Assembly (NCBI GenBank): GCA_000934385.1
Contig: KN880630.1
Span: forward strand, 1 to 45,287
Direction: 5' to 3'
Length of the DNA: 45,287 bases
Source: Cylindrobasidium torrendii FP15055 ss-10
Lineage: Eukaryota > Basidiomycota > Agaricomycetes > Agaricales > Physalacriaceae
The notes beneath the pieces are model-generated. The model saw nothing but the letters and a program-made list of their open reading frames with translations. It was not told the origin of the DNA and ran no database searches. The stretch's first letter is position 1. Every line of letters starts with the position of its first letter. Positions 21,513-32,884 of the stretch are shown here, piece by piece. The position numbers were made by a program, and so were the translations under genes.

Positions 21513-24458
21513 ATGGAGGACGATTCGGCGACGGTCAACAAGACTCGACGACGCGCGCGACGACGTGTGGGAACAAGCTGCTTTCGTTTTGAAGGTGACC
21601 TTGAGCGAGAGGTCGAGAACAAACGGAACCGAGGTATGTTGGAATACCGTACTAGAAAAGACTCATATTTATTCGCATTATAGGTGAAGTTAGTTGCGCT
21701 GAGTGTCGGAGGTAAGCAGGCAATCTTTTGTGTGCCCTTTTCGCTCAAGGCATCGTAGATTGAAGATAAAATGCGACAAACAAGTGCCATGCAAGTCTTG
21801 TGTAGTGGGTCTGTCTCTTTCAAAATCAAGTGTCGGTAATGCTCATGCCAACGCCGACAGCGACGTGGCTGCACTTCTCTATGCCCAAATGGTGCGTGAT
21901 ATGTGGGTAATCTTCAAACGCGCGCACCTAATGCGTCGACATAGGGAGTCTTTCTACCGGGCAGGGTACACGGTTTGTGCTGGCGGCGACAGAACACCTT
22001 CACCGCAAGATCGAATTCATGACCGGTCGAATACGACAACTCGAGGATACTCTTGCGCAGTGTCAGTCTCCGTTTGCTGCACAGTCTGTCCTTCAGCAGC
22101 CAGAAATCCTGGAGCTTGAGCTGCGCATGTCAGAATCTGAGCAGAGCTCGCCCGAGCGGGATTCATCTCCGGAGAACTATGTCCTTCCGGACAACCAGGG
22201 CACGTTAACGATGGGCCAACATGGTGTCTCCAAGTTCTTTGGAGCGACGGGCGGATGTGAGGTGAGAAGGCCCCCCTCCAAGTCGACAGAACCTATGCTG
22301 AAACCATCAGGGTCTCATCATGGCGGCGGAAGACACATTCCCTGCTTACGCATCGAGCCCGCTATCCACCTCTGGTTTGTCGACAGCTTCGTCTTCGAAA
22401 ATTCACGCCTCGAGACCCAGTGATTTCCCTTTCCAGTGGGACCCGTTGCAACCTGCCTCAACACTTTCGTACACTGCGGTCATCGACAGTCTTCCAAGCT
22501 GGGAGCGAGCAAGCACCCTCATTCTGTCGTACACAAGTCTCCTTGGATGGTTCATACACGGAGTCGAACGCGAGCAGGTCAACGAGATTCTTGGTGTCGT
22601 CTACGGCAAACGAAGTGGCTTGTCTGTCGAAGCTTACAGTCCTCACGATGTCGCGCTTCTTTGCATAGTTTTCTCCGTCGGCAGTCTTGTTGAGAAGGAT
22701 ACAACATCTGACGGGCAGGATGCCTACGACGAATCGGAGCACTATTATCGTTTCGCGCAGATCGCGTTGTCAGCGCAATCATGGCAAGAGAAACCTTCCT
22801 TGGTCACGGTGCAGACATTGCACTTGATGAGCACGTACACGGGCATGAAAGGAGGAAACCGCGAAGCCGGCGCGACGATGGAAACATCCTGGTCGCTTTC
22901 TCGCACGGCCGCAAATGTTGCTCTCACTGTACGTCGTTCTCTCTTCATGTGGCACCCACGTTAACATGTTTCGATCACAGATTGGGTTGCGTGGGTATCT
23001 CGGACATCACACGACCTTTTCACTGAATACTCGTCCAGACCGTGATGCGGAAGCTTGGGGCCTCCCCGAGAACCAGGTACAGAGGCGGCGACTGTCGTTC
23101 TGGGAGCTGTATGTAGAAGACATCTGGCAGGTACGCTGAAAGCTTTACTCATCGAGAAAGGATCACTCATGTTGCTATACAGAGCCTACATTCAGGCAGA
23201 CCTCCGGTGTTTGATTTGTCCTTCGTCGACTGCAAGTATCCCTCTACCCCAGGGATATCAGAATGTGAGTACTACGTCCTCAGTCTGCTTCTTTGAGTCT
23301 CAACGTGCGTGTCAGATGCCCTTTGGCAGTTCAAATTTGCAGCAGACTGTGTATCAAAGGTTGCCGCGCAAAACCTTTTAACTGAACCCCCATATTACGA
23401 GACAGTCCTTCACCTGGACGAGAGGATATCTCAATATACCCTTCCTACAGTTTTGGCCGCGAACGAGCCAGTGTTGACCTGGCAGAGTTTCATGCTAAGC
23501 CATGTCCGCGAGTCGCGTGCGTGACTGCTCTTTCCTCCTCTGCCTGTGTACCGGTGCTGACACCTTGAACAGTGCGCATGTACCTCCATCGCGGGTACTT
23601 CACTCAGGCCTTTGTCGATGACCCCGCGAACCCTTTACGTACGCGTTATGCCAACTCAGTCATGGCGACCTGCAAGTCCTCGTCTGAGGTCCTCAAGAGC
23701 GTGAACGCACAGTTCACAGCTTGTGACAAGCTGTCGAAGAGATTCTGGCCAATGTGGGCTTCGGCATTGTCAGCAGGCGTGGGTTCTCCTCAATTCTCCT
23801 TCCATAGCAGCATCACTAATAGTTTGTAGGTGTCATTTGGTACGGTCGTCACATCAGGACCCACATCCCCACTCGCTGCATCTGCTATGGCAGAGCTCAA
23901 GTCGGCATGCATGCTGTTCTCTAAGGCATCCTCGGTGAATGCCTATTCAGGCATCGCGGCAGTGAGTGTTGCTCGAACACTTTGACTTTGATATTAACAA
24001 ATTTCTAGACAATCCTTAACCGTCTGTATGAGAAGGCGGCACTCGTACAGGACGCGGCGCGAGACCACGGCGGGTCTGAGTTCAGCGCTTCTGGTCTGGC
24101 GTACACGAACAATACCGACCTCCAAATCTTCGGAGGACGACGAATGTTTGTTCAGCTATCAAGACCATTTGACGCCAGACCGATGGATTCACCGATAGCG
24201 GGAGCCAGCGTCCCTCTGTACCACCTTGGATCTATACCCACGCTACCGACGACAACACCATCGCCCACATTACACTCTTCACGGGAATCGCCATTACCTT
24301 TTTCACTACAGCCTTCCCAACCTCCACCCGATTACAATATATTCGACATCTCTACGCAAGGGCCTTTCGACAACATGGATGTCGTGCCCACCGACTCATG
24401 GGAGGCGTTCCTTCAAGCCTCTGAAGCGTATCCAAGTTCTGGCACGTACATACTATAG
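21513..24458 (+). CDS. Zn2Cys6 fungal-specific transcription factor
   Basis: Twelve exons join in phase to 793 residues: 21513-21633, 21684-21711, 21759-21804, 21861-21891, 21945-22261, 22311-22928, 22981-23130, 23183-23264, 23316-23516, 23573-23778, 23830-23961 and 24009-24458. The binuclear zinc cluster (about 45-73) is CAEC, RRLKIKC, DKQVPC, KSC, VRRGCTSLC, and it is split over exons 2-4 (28, 46 and 31 nt). After it come PNGSLSTGQGTRFVLAATEH and a dimerising coiled coil, RIRQLEDTLAQC. The middle matches the Fungal_trans regulatory domain (HLMSTYTGMKGGN, GLRGYL, RRRLSFWELYVEDIW, SGRPPVFDLSFVDC). A Pro/Ser-rich C-terminus may be an activation region. The gene is convergent with ADH-C (339 nt between stops). 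A regulatory link to the ADHs is only a guess from position. Confidence 0.92.
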
Positions 24459-24797
24459 ACACCATGATTAGGCGGCAGTGGCCTCGGGATGGACATCCAT
24501 AGTGATGATGTATTCTACAATGGGCTTATGGAAAACCGTGGAGATACTCAATGTATGGACTTTGTATCACAATTTGGCTTAGTCAAACAAAAACCATTGG
24601 CAACCTCTTCTCGCCAAACACCACGCAAAGCTATGGCAGAGTCAACCAAGGCTATGGACGAGTCCTTCCAACTTCGAAAAGAGTACATCCATTCTATTCA
24701 ATACAGGTATCCCTAAGCCTCTAGTATCTGCAATTACGAAATCCCATAGGACGACCTACAATATGTACATTTTAATCCTTCTTCTTTCTATCTTAGT
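24459..24797. other. Convergent 3' region between regulator and ADH-C
   Basis: Both flanking genes end here. An open frame at 24489-24716 on the plus strand follows the regulator stop without a domain or intron signal, and it is treated as 3' untranslated sequence. Confidence 0.5.
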
Positions 24798-26125
24798 TCA
24801 CTGTTGCTCCAGGTCGAAAACAACGCGGCCCGCGACAGTGCCCTCCTTGAGACCCTCGTATGTACTGCACAATTTATTAGCGCGATGCCCAAGTAGTGGT
24901 AGAAAAGAACGTACGCCTTGAGTTCAGGCAGACGCTTGCACACATAGTGCACCTTTACTTGCCCGCGTGCCGCAATGTCCAGAGCCTCGTACGCATCTTG
25001 GCGGTTGCCGACATACGACCCGAGGATAGAAATACTCTTGAAGACAGTGAAGAAAATCGACGCCTCGAGCTTGGCCTCTCCCGGCAGTCCGACAGCCATC
25101 AGGGTTCCGCCGCCGCGAAGGTAGTCGACGGCTTGTGTGTATCCAGAAGGCTGAAGATCGAGTTAGCTAAGCACAATGCAACGCTTAATGATGAGCGTAC
25201 GTGAGCGGTGGTGACAATGGCAGAATGTGCGCCTTCTCCGCCGGTGGCTGCCTTGACAGCTGCGACAATGTCCTTGGTCTCTTTGAAGTCGATCCAAGCA
25301 TCTGCACCAAGGTCGAGGCAGAGCTTCTTCTTCTCCTCACCGCTGTCGATGGCGATGACCCTCAGGCCGCGGACCTTTGCGTATTGGACAGCGAGATGCC
25401 CAAGACCTCCTCCAGCGCCAGGGAGGACAATCCAGTCTCCGTGCTGGGTCTGGCTGTACTTGATGGCACGGTAGACGGTTACACCCTGGGATTAATGAGA
25501 ATGAGAATGGACGGGTGACAACGGGTGCACTTACAGCGCAAAGAATAGAAGCAGCTTCCGCAGAGCTGAAGCCTTCGGGGATGGGAGAAACATGGTTGCA
25601 GAAGGATACGCAGTATTCAGAGAAAGTGCCGTCGACGGTGAATCCGCTGAGCTTGGCGTCGGGGCAATCTATAAGGCGTGAGTGCAAGCTCATTAATGTG
25701 ATGATAGGCGTACTTTGTTCGCGGCCATTGCGGCACTGTTCACAGTTCAGGCAAGAGTCGGCGAGCCACTTGATGCCAACGCGGTCGCCAACCTTGCGAT
25801 CGCTAATGGTGTTGTCGCCAATGGCCACGATGATGCCGACACCTTCGTGTCCACCGATGAGCGGGGACTTGGCTTTGAGAGGCCAGTCACCGAGAGCGGC
25901 GTGGAGATCAGTGTGGCAGCAGCCTGAATAAAGGTCAGTATGGCAGAGATCGTGGACGAGAGGGTAAATACCAGTGGCTTGGATTTTGACGAGGCATTCG
26001 CCAGGCTTGAGTTGGTTTTGTTGGGTGACTGGCCAGTCGTTCTTGATGGCGACTGTTCCGCCGCTCTTCTCGACGAGTGCGACGGTCTGCGTCTTCGGGA
26101 TGGTGAAGTTGGGGAGAACAGACAT
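24798..26125 (-). CDS. Zinc alcohol dehydrogenase C, cytosolic
   Basis: Six exons (25972-26125, 25714-25923, 25535-25668, 25201-25485, 24915-25150, 24798-24864) have exactly the exon lengths of ADH-B and give 361 residues. The catalytic-zinc, structural-zinc and NAD-binding motifs are all intact, and the end is VVFDLEQQ. Differences from ADH-B are few, for example KNDW for KDDW and CLVKIQATG for CLVKMQATG near the N-terminus. Introns 2, 4 and 5 are nearly alignable base by base with ADH-B, while introns 1 and 3 are not. The gene is inverted relative to ADH-B. It has a TATAAA-type box and its own copy of the upstream 15-mer. Confidence 0.95.
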
Positions 26126-26190
26126 GATTGGGTTTGCTGGCAGGGATGTGGAGATCTGCAGTTATGGTGGTATCTGAATCCTCGGCGCGC

Positions 26191-26197
26191 CTTTATA
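26191..26197 (-). promoter_or_regulatory. TATA box of ADH-C
   Basis: TATAAAG read on the minus strand lies about 72 nt upstream of the ATG at 26125. Confidence 0.6.
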
Positions 26198-26312
26198 CGA
26201 TGAACACGATATGGTTTGTGCCTAGCCTGCCATCAGCCTGGCGCCGAGCTTCCAGCACCACCGCTAAAAAGTCGTCCAGACCGACAGACCAATTGTGTGG
26301 GTCCAGACGCGT

Positions 26313-26327
26313 GGTCCATCCTAGAAC
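26313..26327 (-). promoter_or_regulatory. Conserved upstream block of ADH-C
   Basis: On the minus strand this reads GTTCTAGGATGGACC, starting 202 nt from the ADH-C ATG. It is the counterpart of the block at 12751. Confidence 0.5.
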
Positions 26328-26808
26328 GCTCAAGAACGTGGACTCAACGTGTAGGTTGCAAGAGCCGACGACGGGGCAGGACGACACAGCATCGATAAGG
26401 CATGGCGATGGTCCAGGCTCCTAGGACTCGAGCTTGATGCAAGTTGTTCAAGGTTAAACGAATTTCCGCGCCGAGCCAGGTTCATTGCCAAGTTTGCGTT
26501 CTCGCATTCATCGAGCTCGACAATCTTTGAGAATGCCAATGTGAAGTGTTGTTGACGATGGTGGTAAGAAGCAGGTCCATGCTCACGACCCCGTGCAATT
26601 GCGATCAAAGTCGCTCTACTTCCGAAGGCCAAATATTAAAGCTTGAATATCAGACTACATAGCAAGTTGTTCGTGAGACTGGTCAAAAATTATCATAGCA
26701 CTATGTGACAACACCATATACGATAGAAACAACCCAGGAAGAGCATAATTTACAAACAAAAACTACAATACATAGATAATTTAGCATATGCCTATACTAG
26801 CCAGTCAC
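26328..26808. other. Intergenic, upstream of ADH-C and 3' of condensin gene
   Basis: AT-rich toward 26640-26800, consistent with the 3' untranslated region and polyadenylation area of the condensin gene. No supported open frame. Confidence 0.5.
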
Positions 26809-29800
26809 TCATGAAAGTCCATCATCATCTTCGTCGTCTTCTGGAACAGCCGATTGTTGACGCTTTCGTCTCGTCGCGCGCGGAGCCTGAGACTGACCCT
26901 GTGTCGACGAAGGCGCACCTTGAGAAAAATGATCAGCTCAGCACTGTTCACAATATGAGAACCACGTACCCTTCGTCCTCTTTGACCTCTTCTTGGTGGC
27001 CGCCTTTTTGCCAGTCCTTTGCTCGAGCGCATGATCCTCTTCGCCTTGGTCCTTGCATTTTTCCAATGTCAGCTGGAACTCCTGCAAGTCCGTGTCTCCG
27101 CCCTTGCCCGCGACCTTCGTCGTGCTCGCCTGTAGAACATCATCAACGTCGCGTCGATGAAATCGAAGTCAACAACTTACCTTTGTGATTATGCCGATGA
27201 TCCTCTGGAACACCAACTCTTCATGCAGTTTGTCCTTGTAACATGGCAGTCCTTCGACAAGCTTCTTCAACGCCTTCTCCGATTTGTATGGTAGCAAGCT
27301 CAAGCAAAGCGCGATGTCTCGCCACTGACGAGGGTCGTCGGTGAGCTGGAAGCGCTGGCACAGTTTGTCGACCATATTCTCAGCGTGTTGGGCCTATGCA
27401 CTCTAGTTAGCATCCATAAAATACTAGCAATCCATGATTCGCACCTTGTCAATGTATTTGAAAATATGCGCAATGATTTTCTCGAACTTGTCCTCCGGCA
27501 CCGCATGCTCGCCTCCAGATAAATGGGAAATCACTAGAATCCATCAGCAAGGAGTCCCCGAGGTCATCCAATAACGATGCTCACCATCGGGCAAGTTGTT
27601 GTAAATTGCTTGATCCTTGGTCGACAGCTCCTTGAAGAACAACTCCGCCAGACCCTTAATCTTGTCATTCGGATCCACCAAGCACTTCGCCAACTCGCCC
27701 AGCTGACCCTTGACCTTGATCATACCGTTCAGAATAAGATGCGTCAACACCATAAGCGTATTCTTCTTCACAACAAGGTCCTTGTCCGACAGCCCACGGT
27801 ACAACTCTTGACTGCTCTCGTCCAAAATCGTGCTGAACGACACCGCAACATCTCCAAGCGCAATCGCCACGTTGCTCCGAATGTTTGCATGCAGTGAATG
27901 CTGCATCCGATGGAATAGAATGTGGTGGTTATCTTGGCAGAACCTGGAGCTCACGCAAAGGAACTTGCTCAGTGACAGCATCGCTGCTGTTTGCAGAGTA
28001 AGATCCTGGTGATAAATGTCAGCGTTGCGTCCGCCTTCGCCGTTCTTTGTTAACATGCCTTATAATCAGACGGCGAACGGCAGACCGTATTGAGCATAGA
28101 CCCATAGCAAGCCAGGAGTGAATTCCCATAAATCAGAGCGTCCTCCCTGATACGATGCATCTCGTCCGCGATCTCGTCTTCGCTATTGCCTACAACCGCC
28201 TCGATTTCATCGACCGGCGCTTGTTGCACCTCTATAAAGTAATGAGTACACAAGCCATTCAAGCTGAACAATGAGACGCACTGGCTGGTTCCCGTTGGCG
28301 CTTGAGCTCCTTCTCAATCAGTTCCAGATGAACCATTTGTTTAAGAGCGACGTGTCCAACCACAAAGAGGAGCTGCGCTAGCTCAAAGGCATCCCCCCGG
28401 TCATCCTTGTCCTTCGACCGCGACTGGGTCGAGCCACTCTGAGTACTCGCGGGAGGGTCCTCGTCCATCGCATCGTCGTTCTTCCGCGGCACGTCTTCTT
28501 CTTTCTCCTCATTCTCCCCATCCTGGTCCTGTTGATCTTGGTCCTGCGTTTCCGGCTCTCCCATCTGGGTATCCTCAGCCTCTTGATTCATCTTGAACGC
28601 GCGCGCTGTCAACTCCTTGATGATCTTCTCGCAGAAAACATTGGGTTGGTCTCCCAGAGCGTAAACCGTGTTGATGATTTGCTCAGCGACGGCGAACCAC
28701 TCCGTCTTGCGCGACTTCCTCAGCAAGAACCGGGACATCACCTTGAAGATGCTGTGGTCCATCATGTAACGAATCGGACGGTCTTCCGCTGCGCCTATAC
28801 CATCCATTTAGTACTGGCCAAGAAGGGGAAAGATGGACATATATACCCTTGACTTTCTTTGCGACGCCATTTAAACGTTGGAGAGCAATGCACGTATACC
28901 GGGCCAAGGTCAAATCATCCTATCCCAGAGACTAGTGTTAGAAGAGACGCCCAAAACAAGAATAGATTGCATACCACGCCGAGCTTCCCCAAGCCAACCT
29001 TGAGCATATCGTCAAGATGGTCGTGTAGGATCGTATGGTCACCCGAAGCCAGCATGCTAAGCACACAAATGGCTCCGCGACGCTGCGCCTTCACAATATT
29101 GCGCTGAGCTGCGAAGGAATGAGACACTAATCTTTCAATTGGTAAGGGAACATACTGTACGATTTCCACAGAACCTCGACAGCGCGTTCGTCAATCTTCT
29201 TGTCAACCATGAGTTGGCGTAGGAGCTCCTCGTAGCTAATGAGATACGCAAGATCTGCGCCGAAAGTGCGTCTGGACGTGGTTCAGCGTCAAGGATAGAT
29301 GAGTTAAAGGGAGCGTACGAACGTGACCAAGTTTCGTGCGATGGCTTTAGGCCCTGCGGGAGCGTCATCGGCTCTGAGATCCAGCCAGACATAACACTCA
29401 ATCAGCTTGGACCGCACACTCTTGGTATCGGGACCACTGTCAGGGTCGGTAGATGTGTCCTTGTTCCAAATGAGATGGATCATTTGGGTAATACCTCTCT
29501 GTAAATCGGGTCAGTATGCCATCCGCGACAAGGAAGTGGATGCTTACACTGGCCAGCTGAAGTTGACACTGGGGCAGGGACCCGTGGAAGAAGAAGTCAA
29601 TCGCTTCGGTGACCTCAGTTTTATGGACCGAGCCAAGGATCCTGAGCACAACGTCGGCAGTACTTTCCAGGAGGGTAACAAAGACAAGGGCCTGCTGCGC
29701 GAGCAGCCACCCCAGCTTGGCCGTTTCGACTTCCATCAAATCGACTTGCTCATTCTGCGCTATGGCCTCCATAATGGCGACCTCGTCCACAAATCCTATG

Positions 29801-31664
29801 GATGGGCGGGCGGCAAGTCGACCCCTCTTCGACACTGGCTTCTTGGCCTTTGGCTTGCGCTTTGGTACCGGCTCGCCATCCTCATCCACCGACATAGCAT
29901 CGTCCTCTTCATCCTCTTCGTCCTCGACATCTGTTGGCTGGTCGACCTCCATCTCATCGTTCTGAGTTCTGTTGTATCTAAGCACATCGCTAGACAAAAA
30001 TGAGAAAAGCGCACCTTGGCTGCTGCTGCTGTTCGTCGTCCATATCCTTCTGGTCGTTTTCATCGCGGTCCAGCGGGGGCAGGCGTCTCCAGCCATACGG
30101 GCGCACCGAGTAGGGATCCTGACCAAGCTGCATCCACTTCTTTCCCGCGGCATGGAACGCTTCCCGCCACCTGTCCTGATCCAGAGAGAACTCGCCGGAC
30201 GGTAGTTTGTATTGATGCACATCCATAAGCTTGATGATCAACGAAAGAGCTGCCTTGCGTACGGTCGACGTGTTGTCGTCGAGGCAATTGACCGCCATTT
30301 GGGTTAACTTGGCATGGAGTGGCGATGTCGAAGTCATATCGCTCTCCACAATGAAGAGAGTGAGAAGATTGAGAACTCTGGTGCGGACATAGGTGGACGC
30401 GTCGAGCTGGCGGGGCATGATGTGACTTTCAATGATGTTGGCTATGTCTTCGTTTGCTTTACGCTTGGCCTCGGGAGTTCCATCGTGCGACTGGTGGATG
30501 TGGCTGATGAGGGTTTGCAGGACGGTTAAGACCGCGAGACGAATAGAGTATGACTACAAGGCTTGTTAGCAAGCGCCCTTGAATATTGGAATTAGACAAA
30601 CTTCGCAGTCAAGCTGGTTGACGACAAGGCTGATTTGACCGGCAACAATTGAAGGCGCCTCCTTTGCTAGGTGGATCAGAAACTTGGAGAATATCCTATC
30701 CTCTTTGGTTTCCTTCTCTCCAGCGGCAAAGGTCATCTTGCTGATTTGGACCAGGACGTCGATCGTGAGCTGAGGTTCTTCATGGTCCTTGCTGAGCAGG
30801 GCTAGGAATTCGGCAATGGGATTCGCGAGGTGCTCGTAGAATTGAAGACTGTCGAATATCTTGTGTTCTGCTATCTGCTGGTAGTTCTGGTACTTGACAG
30901 CGTATGCGAGCGCGGCTTTGACACTGGTCGCGACCTCGGTGTGCTTCATATAACTCTCCTCTTGGGCAATGATCCAGATGGGTTCGGTGATAGCCTTGAC
31001 GAATGCATTCCGGTCACTTGGTTGGGGCCAAACGCGCTTGGTGTTCAACCGGCGAATGATCTGGCTAACGGTGCCAAGGGTTGAGGGAATCTGGTCGGCC
31101 CACGAGAAAGTCTCCACGCCGGAGTCCTGGTCCTTCTTTGAATTTGAGCGTGATGCAGCCTTGGTTTTTCCACCCCTTCCGCGCTTCGGCTTTGTCTTGA
31201 CGGGGGAGTTGGGGCCGAGCTGCTCTGAGCTGCCTTTAACGCCGCGTGCAGCGAGTGCGAACCAGTAGAGTAAGAAGGCGAACATTTCCAGGGTCTCTGC
31301 GTGTGGTGGGCCACCAGCCTGTTCGTCTTCGTTTATGTCGGCAATCGCAGCCTCTGTTTCGGCATGGAAGGCGGAGACGATGCAATCGCGGAATGTGGTG
31401 AAGAGTTCTGGCTTGACAGATTTCGCATGTTTGAGCACACTGCAGAAGACCCCGAAGTTTCCATCTTCTTTGATGTTTTCTTGGTTTTCAGTGACGCTTT
31501 CAACAGCACCTGCAGGGTGGGTTAGTATACCGGTTGCAAAGGATCAAGTATGGTCGCGCACTGCCTAGAAGCCTAGCAATGTCCTGCTCCTCTGGATCGA
31601 CCTCATTGTCGAAATCGTATTCGTCTGGCGAGGTTTTGGCGGCGCTCGCGAGGTTGAACACCAT
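26809..31664 (-). CDS. YCS4: Condensin complex subunit 1 (Cnd1/Ycs4, CAP-D2)
   Basis: Fifteen exons join in phase to 1385 residues: 31562-31664, 30602-31509, 30015-30553, 29548-29977, 29323-29498, 29156-29271, 28975-29108, 28847-28919, 28282-28794, 28059-28231, 27585-28005, 27445-27533, 27181-27393, 26970-27129 and 26809-26918. The family core NIRSNVAIALGDVAVSF, YRGLSDKDLVVKKNTLMVL and HLILNGMIKVKGQLGELA is unmistakable. It is a HEAT-repeat protein of the condensin holocomplex that compacts mitotic chromosomes with Smc2/Smc4. Two acidic linkers (about residues 567-600 and 925-980) and a basic/acidic C-terminal tail (RRKRQQ...EDDEDDDG) look disordered and nuclear. Oddities are a 37-nt intron (29978-30014) and a GC-AG intron (28006-28058). 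Confidence 0.95.
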
Positions 31665-32077
31665 CGTAGCAGTCGTCTTGGTTCGGTCTCAAACGCGTCG
31701 AATCACGTGGTCACTCATGGGCGCGTCTGCCGGCCGGGTTGCACTCGGTCCGAGTTCCGAGTGGCCCAAGTACTCATGACTGGTAAGTTAGAGGCCATCT
31801 CCTGACGAGTATTCAGTTGTCTGGGTTGTCTCGCCCTGGAACTCCGGGCAAAGAGGAGTCGGAGCTGTCCATTCCTTGCTGTGGCCTGGCTAACCTCTGT
31901 CAGGCGGTGGCCCGTAAGCCATTGCGACGCAAGCCCTGACCGCATAGGTGGTGCAGGCAAAGTCGTGACGGACTGCGTACGAGTTTATCCCTGCCTTTGA
32001 ATTTCCCCGCAATGGTGTGACCTGCTCCTCTCGACAACCCCAGAATTGTCTTTTTCTGGCGATCACGATTCACGACG
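31665..32077. other. Divergent promoter region
   Basis: Lies between the condensin gene (-) and the 85-residue protein gene (+). No supported gene. Confidence 0.5.
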
Positions 32078-32085
32078 TATATAAA
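32078..32085 (+). promoter_or_regulatory. TATA box of the 85-residue protein gene
   Basis: TATATAAA sits 73 nt upstream of the ATG at 32151, the best-looking TATA context in the window. Confidence 0.7.
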
Positions 32086-32150
32086 GCTCAAACAGCACGC
32101 TCTTGCTTGTCACCCCCACACTTGCCACCCTTGTCGCTTATTTCATTACC

Positions 32151-32456
32151 ATGCCCGCTGCCTCCAACACGAAAGGAACAATGAGTCAATCTGTGAGTCC
32201 CTCTTGTATCAGGCGTGTGATCCGTCTCAACTATGGACAGCCTGAGGGCTCGCCTTCACGCCAACTCGGTCGCACCATGGGTGCCGCCAACAACTATGCC
32301 AAGGGTGGCCGAATGGCTAGCTCCCGCTTCGCAGAACCAAGAGTCGAAGTCACCCCCAAATCCCAGGGTCGTGAGAAGAACAGCCCTGGTCGCTGGCGCC
32401 TTGTCGAGGTCGACGGAGACTTGCTCGACACATGGGTTCCAGACCAACGAAATTGA
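32151..32456 (+). CDS. Small basic protein of 85 residues, unknown
   Basis: Two exons (32151-32192 and 32241-32456) flank a 48-nt intron with a GTGAGT donor that also stays open in frame. The product is 85 residues, hydrophilic and Arg/Gly/Ser-rich (RQLGRTMGAANNYAKGG, SQGREKNSPGRW), ending DTWVPDQRN. It has no signal peptide or membrane segment. The strong TATA box and short leader suggest high expression, perhaps stress- or stage-dependent (inference). The family is not recognised. Confidence 0.6.
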   Translation: MPAASNTKGTMSQSVSPSCIRRVIRLNYGQPEGSPSRQLGRTMGAANNYAKGGRMASSRFAEPRVEVTPKSQGREKNSPGRWRLVEVDGDLLDTWVPDQRN

Positions 32457-32817
32457 AAGACAAGCACCAAAGAATCCCACTCCCTCAACACCAATGTATT
32501 ACTATATCTCATTGTATTCCTCCTCTTATGGTACTTCTATCACGACGCTCGCCACTGGCCAGTGATTGAGCGCTGAGCTCAAGCTGAGCTCGCCGTACAG
32601 AAGTAGCTATTGAATGTATTCCGTGCGCCCAGTGTCACAATAAACGCTGTGTACTAGAGCCACCAGGCTCAAAATCCACTCCAATTCTCCTCTAACTGAT
32701 TTCAGTACTGTAGCTTGGTGTTCATGCGTTGTGGCGCGGGGAATGCTCGGGACCCCAAGCGTGGGAAATGACGCCACAGCTGGGTGACCTCACCTTCGGA
32801 CCGAAGACCGAGTGAAA
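32457..32817. other. Intergenic
   Basis: 3' flank of the small protein gene. A near-palindromic GAGCTCAAGCTGAGCTC stretch occurs at about 32574-32592. No gene. Confidence 0.45.
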
Positions 32818-32884
32818 ATGCTCGTTCTTCCCTTCCTCCACATCCTGGCCACATCCTTCGCTCTCACCGCCGCTGTCGCCCATT
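32818..32884 (+). CDS. Orphan signal-peptide exon
   Basis: From the ATG at 32818, 22 codons encode a clear secretion signal (MLVLPFLHILATSFALTAAVA) that ends in phase 1 at a consensus GTGAGT donor. No downstream exon of reasonable size could be joined: candidate acceptors up to 33060 give immediate stops. It may be the start of a very short secreted peptide, or a decayed gene. Exon 1 of the double-psi-barrel gene at 34945 has the same design, a signal peptide ending in phase 1 at GTGAGT, so a relic of that family is conceivable. Confidence 0.3.

Larger units (their letters stand above)
12953..26125. repeat. Inverted duplicate pair ADH-B/ADH-C bracketing 10.5 kb
   Basis: The arms are 12953-14283 (+) and 24798-26125 (-), each about 1.33 kb, with near-identical exons. 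They bracket the kinase gene, the gene-poor block and the Zn2Cys6 regulator. Homologous exchange between the arms would invert the 14284-24797 interval. Confidence 0.8.

Noticed and set aside
12953..26125. Ethanol-metabolism gene cluster including kinase and regulator
   Set aside because: The kinase is a general PI(4,5)P2 enzyme, and no pathway partner (aldehyde dehydrogenase, pyruvate decarboxylase, acetyl-CoA synthetase) is present. Position alone does not make a cluster.
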